The notes below the pieces were generated by a model that saw only the letters and a list, made by a program, of their open reading frames with translations, had not been told where the DNA came from and ran no database searches. A DNA stretch of 64,000 nucleotides from JBEKCP01 sp049509515 (GTDB taxonomy: Bacteria; Planctomycetota; Planctomycetia; Pirellulales; Thermoguttaceae): assembly GCA_049509515.1 (NCBI GenBank), contig JBEKZV010000043.1, forward strand, positions 1 through 64,000, in the 5' to 3' direction. Shown in pieces: positions 24,062 to 31,299 of the stretch (positions are counted from its first letter, which is position 1; each line of letters opens with the position of its first letter). Position numbers and translations under genes: made by a program.

Positions 24062-27000
24062 ATGTTGCGCCGCAGTCGCTTTTGGCCCGTCGCCCTGGTC
24101 TGTGGCCTGTTCGGGCTCGCCGCCGTCCTGGCGGGCCAGCGCGACGGTGGCTGGCCCTCCGCCCGGGGTCCGCGGCGGATGTCCCGCCTTCCCCGCGATC
24201 CGATGACGCCCTGGGACCTGACGGGCCAACCGCGGCCGTTCGACGAGGTGTGCTTCCAGGACCGCGCGCGTGTGAACTCCTTGACCGAGAAGGAGGCGCG
24301 GCGCTGGTTGGAGCCCGTGCCGAACCAGCCGCTGACGCTGGCGGCATACGTCGAGACAGGGCTGCGGATGCTCCGCTTCCAGGGACTGGCGAAGCTCCGT
24401 GCGTGGGAGCCCAGCGCAGTGCTGCGGTGGTCGCATAAGAACGGCCGGCTGCGGGTCCACTTCTGGAACGGTCAGCAGGGCATCGCGCTCTACTCCTACG
24501 AGGGAGTCTACCCCGGCGGGCAGAATTCCATTCGCTACTGGGCGGCGTACCGGACGAGGCGGCCGCCCAGCGACCGCCCGCCGCAGGGCGCCCCGCAGCC
24601 GGGCGCCCCGCCGGAAATGACCCTGCTGGCCACCGACGACGGCCGGGCGTGCCACCTGCTGGACGACACGTACGAGGTCCGCTGCCAGGAAGGATCCGTC
24701 GTGCTGACGAAGGGGGACGTGCGGCTGTTGACCGCCCCGCTGGGCGGCGAGCCGGTGGCCGTGTACCTCGAAGCCCCCGAGCAGGCGATCTTTCGCGACC
24801 TGGCGATGTGCCGCAGCGGGCCCGCGCCCGACGACCCGATCCGCCCGCACCGGACGCTGGGGGGTGCCCGGCCGCCCGCCGCGCTGCCGTGGAAGGAGCG
24901 GCTTTCGGGCGACGCCCGCTTCCAACGGCTGCCCGACGGCGGCGTGGAACTCTCGGCGGGCAAGATCGCCTCGCCCGCGTCGGTCTCGCTGTCGCGGACT
25001 TCCCTGGACCTGCAGGAGGTCATCGTGGAGCTGGAAGACGCGTCGCTGGGCAGCGGCATCTTCCTGGCCGACGGCGAGGACCACCCGCTGGAAAAAATCG
25101 AGTTCATCCGCGAGACGTGTACGTCGTCGACCGCGCTGGGCTACGGGGAGTCGCCCACCACGTATGTCCAGGTGTTCTACACGCTGGCGCCGTATGCCGG
25201 GCATCGGCAATGGCTGCGGCTGATCTCGGCGGCCGGGGTGTTGAAGTGCTGGATCAGCGGCGACGGGAAACATTGGTCCAACGTGCTGCCGCAGAAGGTC
25301 CAGGGCGCATGCTGGCAGCGGATCGGCCTGTACGTCACTGCCCCCGGCGGCGATGCGCCCGCCCGCCGCATCCGCATCCGCTCGCTGGAGATCCGGCGGC
25401 TGGACGGCATCACGGACCTGGTTTCCGAGCCGTTGCGGCAGCAAGCCGTCGCCGGGATGGCCAAGGCCGATGCGAAAGCGGCGGAGGCTGATGCGGCGAC
25501 GTGGCGGCAGTGGGTCGAAAAGGGCCGGCCCGCGGGCGCCGATGCCGCCGCCTGGCGGCTGGCCTGCGGCGTGGCGAGGCTTCCCGGCGGTCCGAATCCC
25601 GCCGTCTCCCAAGCCGCCTTGGCGGACCTGGTGCGCGACGGCCTCGCGCTGGCGCCGTCGCTGGAGGCCAAGTACTGCCTGCTCGAAGATGCCGCCCTGC
25701 TCTGGGACGCCCGCGACTTCGCCGCAGCGCAGCGGTATCTGGCCTTCTGGGAGCAGGTCGCCCGGGAGCACCTGGCCGACGCCACTCCCGCGGAGTTCGA
25801 CCTCTTGCGACGCTCCTTCATGGCGTCCTCGCTCTGGTCCTTCGACCCGCGGATCGAGTCGCTGGCGTGGGAGCTGGCCCGCGATCGGCTCTTGGTCCTC
25901 CTGGCCCGGCAGGACTGGGACGAGCTGCACCACTGGTGCCGCCGGCTGATCTTCTGGCACGAGACGGTGGACCGGCGGAACTTTTGGCCGCAGGAGCAGA
26001 CCCCGCTGGCACAACTGGTCGCCTGGGTTTACCGCGAGCTGGGCACGGCGCAAATCGTCCAGGACGGCCAGAAGCTGCTCTCCGCGGAGATCAACTGGCA
26101 GCGGGTCTTCAGCGTGCCGATGAACCGCGAAGCGGGCAACATCCTCACCGATCTGCAGTCGGCCGCGGAGGAACGGCTGTACGGCGACGCCGCCCGCGGG
26201 ATCATCGCCGCCACGAGCACGCTGGGCACCGGCCTGGTGCCCGATCCCGTGGATTCCCAGCTCTTCACCTCGTACCCCACCGCCGTGGAACTGCTTCTGC
26301 GGCGCTTTCCCCAGGTGCAAGAGGCCGTGGGCCAGCAGTCGCAGAAGACGGGCCGGTTGCGGGTGGCCCACGCGATGGCCCAGGGCGACGTGGTGGGTGT
26401 CGAGGGACTGGCCGTGGCCTATTTCGGCACTCCCGCCGCCACCGCCGCCCACCAGTGGCTCGGCGATCGCCTGTTGGCCGTGGGGGCGTTTGCCCGGGCG
26501 CTGGCGGACTACGAGCAGGCCCTGCGGACGGCCGCCCCCGCCGAGCAACCCGCCCTGGGGGCCCGCGTCCGACTGGCGGCGGCGATGTTTGGCCAGGAAA
26601 AGGGCGAGCCGGTCCGCGAGCCCGTCCTGCTGGGTGACCAGCGGATCAGCCCCGAGCAGTTCGAGCGTTGGGTCCGCGAAAGGCTCGATCGGCGCCCGCC
26701 GGGCGGCGCGGCCCCCTCACCCCCTGCCCCTCTCCCGCGAGGGGAGAGGGGAGAAGGAATGCCGGGCGCGGCCTGGGCCGGCCTGAAATTGTCGCCCACC
26801 GGGCTGGAGCCGAAACGCCGCTTGCCCTTCGACGGCGACGCCGGGGTCAATCCGCTTGCCGTCCAGTGGCCCGCCAACTCCCTGGATTGGCCCGCCCGGC
26901 AGTTGGCCCTCGTCCCGCTGGGCGACGTGCTGCTGGCGTCCAACCGCTTCCAGGTGACCGCCCTCGATCTGGTCCAGGGCAAACGCCGCTGGACCTACTC

Positions 27001-28030
27001 CCTGGGCGGCGAGCAGGGGCAAACCCACCAGTGGTCGCTGCTGGCGATGCGGCCCGCCGTGTCGGGCGGCCGGGCCTACGCCCGCATGTTGCCGAAATCG
27101 GGACAGCCGCAGATCGTCGGCCTCGACCTGGCCGACGGCAAGCTGATCTTTCAGACCAACTGGCCCGGCGATCTCGTGTCCGACCCGCTGGTCATCGGCG
27201 ACCAGCTCTTTGCCCTGGGCATCGAGGGCCCGGCCAGCCCGGCGGCGACGCCGCTGGTATGGGTCGAGTTGGACCGGCAGTCGGGCGCCATCCTGGCCCG
27301 CAAGCCGCTGCTGGAGCTGCGGTGCGAGCCGGCCGTGCAACAGACCTGCCAGGCGACGGTCGTGGGGACGCGCGTGCTGGCGGCCGTGGGCGGAGTGCTG
27401 TTCTCGGTCGATCCCGAGGGCCAGATCGCCTGGCTGCGGGCGAGCCTGTGCGTTCCGCCGGCCCTTTACCCGCTGCCCGGCCAGCAACGCGCCGAGCCGC
27501 CGCTGGTGGCCGGCGACCGGCTCTACGCGACCGAGATGGGGCTGCCGGCCGTGGAGTGCATCGACCTGGCGACCGGCCGGCTGTACTGGCGGCGGCCGGT
27601 GCTCGGCCTGGCGCGGATCGTCGACCTGGCCGGCGACCGGTTGCTGGTGCAAACCGCCGGCGGACTCTCCGCGATCCGCGCCGCCAGCGGCCGCGTCCTC
27701 TGGCAAGACAAGATCCCCGGGGCGTGCGACGGCGTCCTGCGGGTCGGGCCCGACCTGCTGGCCTGCGCCCACCCCGTATGGCGCCGCGAAGGAAACTGCC
27801 CCTCGATCCTGTGGATCGACCTGGCAACCGGCCGGGTGAAGGCCCAGAGCCTGCTGGCGGACCTCCACAGCCGTCAGCCGGCGCTGGGGCCGATGCTGGC
27901 GATGCAGAACCGCCTGTGGTGTTTCGCCGGCGTGGGCGACGGCCAACAGACGCAGCAGCCGCAGCGCGACGTCATGGAGCTTATCCCCGGCGGTCCCAGC
28001 CAGCCCCCCGACCCGCCGCAGCCGGAGTGA
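24062..28030 (+). CDS. Giant secreted DUF1583/PQQ-propeller-type protein
   Basis: A 1322-residue exported protein (signal peptide about 1-25). Residues 170-480 are beta-rich and resemble DUF1583-like concanavalin-type domains common in planctomycetes; 480-870 is helical with TPR-like tandem helices (QWLGDRLLAVGAFARALADY). From about 900 on, repeated blades of a PQQ-type beta-propeller appear: VTALDLVQGKRRWTYSLGGE, GLDLADGKLIFQTNWPGDLV and AIRAASGRVLWQDKIPGACD. It is probably a periplasmic or surface scaffold; no catalytic residues are evident. A dispersed palindromic repeat has been inserted in frame near residue 885. Confidence 0.8.
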   Translation: MLRRSRFWPVALVCGLFGLAAVLAGQRDGGWPSARGPRRMSRLPRDPMTPWDLTGQPRPFDEVCFQDRARVNSLTEKEARRWLEPVPNQPLTLAAYVETGLRMLRFQGLAKLRAWEPSAVLRWSHKNGRLRVHFWNGQQGIALYSYEGVYPGGQNSIRYWAAYRTRRPPSDRPPQGAPQPGAPPEMTLLATDDGRACHLLDDTYEVRCQEGSVVLTKGDVRLLTAPLGGEPVAVYLEAPEQAIFRDLAMCRSGPAPDDPIRPHRTLGGARPPAALPWKERLSGDARFQRLPDGGVELSAGKIASPASVSLSRTSLDLQEVIVELEDASLGSGIFLADGEDHPLEKIEFIRETCTSSTALGYGESPTTYVQVFYTLAPYAGHRQWLRLISAAGVLKCWISGDGKHWSNVLPQKVQGACWQRIGLYVTAPGGDAPARRIRIRSLEIRRLDGITDLVSEPLRQQAVAGMAKADAKAAEADAATWRQWVEKGRPAGADAAAWRLACGVARLPGGPNPAVSQAALADLVRDGLALAPSLEAKYCLLEDAALLWDARDFAAAQRYLAFWEQVAREHLADATPAEFDLLRRSFMASSLWSFDPRIESLAWELARDRLLVLLARQDWDELHHWCRRLIFWHETVDRRNFWPQEQTPLAQLVAWVYRELGTAQIVQDGQKLLSAEINWQRVFSVPMNREAGNILTDLQSAAEERLYGDAARGIIAATSTLGTGLVPDPVDSQLFTSYPTAVELLLRRFPQVQEAVGQQSQKTGRLRVAHAMAQGDVVGVEGLAVAYFGTPAATAAHQWLGDRLLAVGAFARALADYEQALRTAAPAEQPALGARVRLAAAMFGQEKGEPVREPVLLGDQRISPEQFERWVRERLDRRPPGGAAPSPPAPLPRGERGEGMPGAAWAGLKLSPTGLEPKRRLPFDGDAGVNPLAVQWPANSLDWPARQLALVPLGDVLLASNRFQVTALDLVQGKRRWTYSLGGEQGQTHQWSLLAMRPAVSGGRAYARMLPKSGQPQIVGLDLADGKLIFQTNWPGDLVSDPLVIGDQLFALGIEGPASPAATPLVWVELDRQSGAILARKPLLELRCEPAVQQTCQATVVGTRVLAAVGGVLFSVDPEGQIAWLRASLCVPPALYPLPGQQRAEPPLVAGDRLYATEMGLPAVECIDLATGRLYWRRPVLGLARIVDLAGDRLLVQTAGGLSAIRAASGRVLWQDKIPGACDGVLRVGPDLLACAHPVWRREGNCPSILWIDLATGRVKAQSLLADLHSRQPALGPMLAMQNRLWCFAGVGDGQQTQQPQRDVMELIPGGPSQPPDPPQPE
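26714..26757. repeat. Dispersed palindrome inside a coding region
   Basis: A CCCTCACCC...CCTCTCCCGCGAGGGGAGAGG-type hairpin lies within the giant protein gene. It is read in frame as PSPPAPLPRGERGEG, between the helical region and the propeller, without disturbing the frame. A related, more degenerate element lies near 22970. Confidence 0.8.
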
Positions 28031-28116
28031 AGCCAGGCGTTCCGCTGCGGTCCGCGGCTGGTTTGCTACGACCTGCCGGAATGATAGCCCCGCACCCCCT
28101 GGGGTTGGCAGGCCGA

Positions 28117-28146
28117 TTCGACCTCGTCCCGCCACCGTGCTAGAAT
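28117..28146 (+). promoter_or_regulatory. Candidate promoter of antitoxin-toxin operon
   Basis: ttcgac at 28117-28122 and tagaat at 28141-28146 are separated by 18 bases and end 21 bases before the assumed GTG start. TAGAAT boxes at similar distances occur upstream of several other genes in the window. Experimental support is lacking. Confidence 0.4.
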
Positions 28147-28167
28147 GTGGCTGGAGGAGGCTTTGCC

Positions 28168-28386
28168 GTGACTACGCTTCTTCAAGAGGCATTCGCGAAG
28201 GCTTCGGGGCTGACACCTGCCGAACAAGACCTTTTGGCTTCTCGCTTGCTTGCGGAGTTGGCCGACGAGGACGAGTTTGATCGCGCCATCGCCGCCTCTT
28301 CCGACAAGCTGGCGAGCCTTGCTCGCGAGGCTGTCGCGGAGCATCGCGACGGGCGCACCGACGAGCTCGATCCGGACGCCCTATGA
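28168..28386 (+). CDS. Addiction-module antitoxin-like protein
   Basis: A 72-residue protein starting VTTLLQEAFAKASGLTPAEQ from a GTG with ggagg about 10 bases upstream. It is acidic and helical, with PAEQDLLASRLLAELADEDE followed by REAVAEHRDGRTDELDPDAL, the pattern of small antitoxins that pair with ParE/RelE-like toxins. Its stop overlaps the toxin start by 4 bases, so the two are made together. No separate DNA-binding motif is recognisable. Confidence 0.75.
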   Translation: MTTLLQEAFAKASGLTPAEQDLLASRLLAELADEDEFDRAIAASSDKLASLAREAVAEHRDGRTDELDPDAL

Positions 28387-28652
28387 ATTCTCGCACGACG
28401 CGGCGTTTCCGTGAGCTTTTCGCCGCGATGCCGGTCCACGCGCAACGTCAAGCTCGGGAAGCCTATAGGCTTTTTCGAGAGAATCCGCGTCACCCAGGGC
28501 TGCACTTCAAGCGGGTCCACGGGGATCCGCCAACCTATTCGGCCCGCGTCGGGATCGGCTACCGCGCGACGGCCGTGCTCGACGGCGGAGCGGCCATCTG
28601 GTTTTGGATTGGCACGCACGCCGACTACAGCAAGCTTCTGGAACACCTGTAA
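28383..28652 (+). CDS. RelE/ParE-family toxin
   Basis: An 89-residue basic protein: FRELFAAMPVHAQRQAREAY, then RENPRHPGLHFKRV, YSARVGIGYRATAVL and AIWFWIGTHADYSKLLEHL, the compact betaalpha fold with a conserved C-terminal aromatic stretch used by RelE/ParE toxins to cut ribosome-bound mRNA or block gyrase. The toxin at 30485-30745 shares its plan and several motifs (NPRHPxL, WFWIG, DYxKLL). It is coupled to the antitoxin by an ATGA overlap. Confidence 0.82.
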   Translation: MNSRTTRRFRELFAAMPVHAQRQAREAYRLFRENPRHPGLHFKRVHGDPPTYSARVGIGYRATAVLDGGAAIWFWIGTHADYSKLLEHL

Positions 28653-28671
28653 ACGTTGAAGGAGTTTTGTT

Positions 28672-28697
28672 GTGGCACGGCCTCCCGACCGTGCCGC
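28672..28697. repeat. GTGGCACGGTCGGGAG-family palindrome
   Basis: gtggcacggcctcccgaccg followed by tgccgc, a hairpin with arms ggcacgg/ccgtgcc directly after the toxin gene. It may terminate the toxin operon. The rest of the gap to 28843 shows nothing recognisable. Confidence 0.6.
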
Positions 28698-28843
28698 CGC
28701 CGGCGCTTTTCCGCCACCCCTTTCTATCCGCCCGATGGGCGGCAGTCGTGCGATGCGGCGATCAGTCCGCTCGGCTGGTGAATTTGGAGCGACGCTATCT
28801 CCCGAAAAGTGCTGATGCCGCGCCGGTCAACACCAGGGGCTTC

Positions 28844-29893
28844 TTAGGCGGCGCCTCCGCTACCCGGAAAGCTCTCAGCGAGGTGCCGCAGTGCTTCACC
28901 GGGGTCAGGGTAACCCAGCCGCTCGGGGCGCAGCCGGTCAATGAGCGCCAAGTCATCTCGCTGAAGGGAGGTGAGTTGGAACTCGCCAAGCAGATTGCTT
29001 TCCCAGGATAGGCCCTTCAGCCGGTCGAAGAGGATATATGTGTCGCCATTCGTCACGATGACATATCGAACGCCTTGCTCATGTGCATAGTTGTACGCCT
29101 GCTTGATTGCATTGACGCCGTTGTGGAAACTGAGATCCCAGACCGTCTTGACCTCAGCAATTAGGAGCGTATGTCCATCCCTCTCAATCGTTACGTCAAC
29201 GCGGCCCTGGCGGTACTTGATGTCCTTGTGCTTTCGGTATCCGAGTGCGACGAAGAAATCCTCCACCAGCGACTCGTGGGCACGCTCCATGTGCTCGCGC
29301 TCTGCGCGCAAGATTTCGACTGCTTCAATGGCGGATTTCAGCTTCGCAGGGCGCACGATCGTAATTTCCTTGGCTTCGACAGGAGGCGACATCCCGACGA
29401 TGCGCGCGATATAGGGCGGCAGCTCCGGGTAGACCTTCCCCACCGTGCCGTAGGGCTGCCACGGAGTCTCGCCCTCGGAAACAAGAGAAGTGCGGGGCAT
29501 GTATGCGGTCTTTACCCATTTAACATCCCTGTGGTGAGGGTAAAAGGGCTCCTGCCCATCGATCGCCCCGCAATCGTGCTTCCGCAATTGGAACTTGTAC
29601 CCGGACTCGACGGTGCCTACCCCAAAAAGACCGTGATTTGTGTTATTGACCGCCACATAGTCGCCGCGCTCGAGGGAAAGGAATCTCTCGAACGACTGAA
29701 TCGCGGCTGCCTCGTTGTCATAGGCAGGCTCCTGCCGCCGAATCAGATCGGTGATTTCGTCGATAGATTTCTCGGTAAGATCGACTTCATTGAGCCACCC
29801 AATTGCAACGTAGCGCCCATCGCGGAAGCGTTCCCACGCATGCGGCTTCTGTCCCGGGACGTGGGTGGGTGAACTCGTAGTGAACTTTGGCAT
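28844..29893 (-). CDS. EVE/PUA-like domain fused to PD-(D/E)XK nuclease
   Basis: A 349-residue protein. Residues 15-110 resemble the EVE/PUA-like fold that reads modified bases in defence proteins (DGRYVAIGWLNEVDL and ERGDYVAVNNTNHGLFGVGT). After a spacer, 200-300 is a restriction-endonuclease-like domain: a leading Glu in HESLVEDFFVALGYR, Asp233 in GRVDVTIERDG, and Glu247-x-Lys249 in LLIAEVKTVWDLS. This architecture suggests a modification-dependent (type IV-like) restriction enzyme. The second in-frame Met is used as start because ggagag lies upstream of it. It is flanked by two toxin-antitoxin pairs. Confidence 0.72.
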   Translation of the reverse strand: MPKFTTSSPTHVPGQKPHAWERFRDGRYVAIGWLNEVDLTEKSIDEITDLIRRQEPAYDNEAAAIQSFERFLSLERGDYVAVNNTNHGLFGVGTVESGYKFQLRKHDCGAIDGQEPFYPHHRDVKWVKTAYMPRTSLVSEGETPWQPYGTVGKVYPELPPYIARIVGMSPPVEAKEITIVRPAKLKSAIEAVEILRAEREHMERAHESLVEDFFVALGYRKHKDIKYRQGRVDVTIERDGHTLLIAEVKTVWDLSFHNGVNAIKQAYNYAHEQGVRYVIVTNGDTYILFDRLKGLSWESNLLGEFQLTSLQRDDLALIDRLRPERLGYPDPGEALRHLAESFPGSGGAA

Positions 29894-30151
29894 GCGACTC
29901 TCCATCCCATCGGGTACGCGATGGTTCCAGGTAGCGCGATGGCGTCAGTTTACCGCTGACCGCGGGCAACTGCAAGCGGCTCGCTCTCGGACACATGACC
30001 CGGCGCGTGGCAGGCGCGCATGACCCAGCCACGAGATGTAAGGGCTTGCGACCGGCCGTAGCCGGGTGTACCAAGCCACATGTCGCTGCGGCAGTTGCAG
30101 TGGGCTGGGTGCCGCAGGCACAATGCGCGGACGCAATTCTACCGCCGATGG

Positions 30152-30262
30152 TCAGGCCAAGTCTGCGAACCGGCGCAGGTCCGCAGCGGTCTGGGCGAGC
30201 CCTTGTCGTTCCAGTGCCGCCAGGAAGCCTTCAACGCGCATGGGCGGGTTCTTGAGGTCAAG
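30152..30262 (-). pseudogene. C-terminal remnant of unidentified gene
   Basis: The frame reads DLKNPPMRVEGFLAALERQG then LAQTAADLRRFADLA and a stop. It looks like the tail of a PIN-domain-type or related small protein. Upstream the sequence runs straight into a palindromic GGGGACAGTCCC repeat, so the rest of the gene has been lost. No function should be assigned. Confidence 0.35.
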
Positions 30263-30264
30263 AA

Positions 30265-30368
30265 GGGGACAGTCCCATTTTCGGGCGGATACCGACCATC
30301 GCCGACCAACGCCCCGCGTCGGTGCCCGGGCGGTACCCGGTCTGCGCCCGAAAATCGGGACAGTCCCC
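30265..30368. repeat. GGGGACAGTCCC inverted repeat element
   Basis: ggggacagtcccattttcgg with gcg at one end and cgcccgaaaatcgggacagt with cccc at the other, about 60 bases apart, form a clear inverted repeat. A related solo copy lies at 53390-53408. The element abuts a truncated gene, which suggests insertion or rearrangement. The flanking 29894-30151 and 30369-30484 hold no supported gene. Confidence 0.7.
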
Positions 30369-30484
30369 GTGTTGGCGCTTTGCGGCGGTGCAGACGAGGT
30401 GCGGGGCGAGGTCCAGCACCAGCCGATTCATCCCTTCCGCTCTTCACGGCCCGCAAGGGCCGGCCTGGGCCGTTCAGGCGGAAA

Positions 30485-30745
30485 TCACAGCAACTTGTCG
30501 TATTCCGAGCGCGAACCGATCCAAAACCACACGATGCCCGCCGGCTTGCCCAACCCCAGGGCGCGATGGTGCATTCCGATGCGCACCGACCAGACCTGTC
30601 TCATGCTCCCAACTTTCTTGAGTTGCAGCGAGGGGTGGCGCGGGTCCGTCCTGAGGAGCTCGTAATTCCTGTCGGCCAACTCCCGCACGTCCTTGGGAAG
30701 TTGGTGATAGCGTCTCCAGAAGCACGGCAGGGCGAAATGCTTCAC
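30485..30745 (-). CDS. RelE/ParE-family toxin
   Basis: An 86-residue product starting VKHFALPCFWRRYHQLPKDV from a GTG that overlaps the antitoxin stop (GTGA). RTDPRHPSLQLKKVGSMRQV, WSVRIGMHHRALGL and WFWIGSRSEYDKLL match the toxin at 28383 closely in pattern. The short N-terminus ends in a helix typical of RelE/ParE toxins. It lies on the opposite strand to the first module and on the other side of the nuclease gene. Confidence 0.82.
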   Translation of the reverse strand: MKHFALPCFWRRYHQLPKDVRELADRNYELLRTDPRHPSLQLKKVGSMRQVWSVRIGMHHRALGLGKPAGIVWFWIGSRSEYDKLL

Positions 30746-30939
30746 AGCGGCTTGGCCAGTCCCTGCCGATGCTCGGCTTCCGCTTCCGCCAAGAGCGCGT
30801 CGAGGCGTCCCGAGGCCAAGTCGTCCTCGATCTGTTTGTCCCACACTCGGTCGTAACGCTTCTGGAGCCACGCCATCAACTCCGCAAAATCGCTCGCCGA
30901 GAGGCGGGCGATGGCGGACTCGATCTCTGCAACGCTCAT
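30742..30939 (-). CDS. Addiction-module antitoxin-like protein
   Basis: A 65-residue acidic protein (MSVAEIESAIARLSASDFAE then LMAWLQKRYDRVWDKQIEDD), of the size and charge of a small antitoxin. It precedes and overlaps a RelE/ParE-type toxin, so the pair is a second toxin-antitoxin module. No ribbon-helix-helix or HTH is obvious. Confidence 0.75.
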   Translation of the reverse strand: MSVAEIESAIARLSASDFAELMAWLQKRYDRVWDKQIEDDLASGRLDALLAEAEAEHRQGLAKPL

Positions 30940-31299
30940 CGCAAGCCCCCGCTAAATGCGCCAAATCGGGCCACCCATTCAGGGCACAACATGCCAGCGC
31001 CCACGAAACCCGTCGTCGCTGGCGGCTTCGGGCGATCCCACATTTCACCGCAGCGACGAACTGAGCCGCGCTGCCGACCACATTAGTGAGTTTACCCTAC
31101 GCCGTAACTGCGGGGCAAGAGCCGCCACGGCCTTTGCGCGGGTCAGCCACTGCCCGGGCGATGCGGCGGGCAGTGCTGCACGCCGGGTACAGCACGCAAG
31201 CATAGCCGAAATAAATGAAACCTGCTGCACTCTTGTGGTGAGCCCGGGCACCCTTGCCAGGGTTCATCCTTCATCCTTTCTCCTTCATCCTTAATCCCC
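30940..31299. other. 360-base gap, no gene
   Basis: No convincing coding region. It separates the second toxin-antitoxin pair from the large secreted protein gene, whose 3' end it borders. tccttcatcctttctccttcat just before that stop is a pyrimidine-rich stretch with tandem similarity and no clear role. Confidence 0.4.

Noticed and set aside
23993..26548. Minus-strand 851-residue open frame opposite the giant secreted protein
   Set aside because: It is Gly/Arg/Val-rich and its codon positions mirror the real gene on the plus strand; high GC keeps the antisense frame open. The plus-strand product has a signal peptide and propeller repeats.
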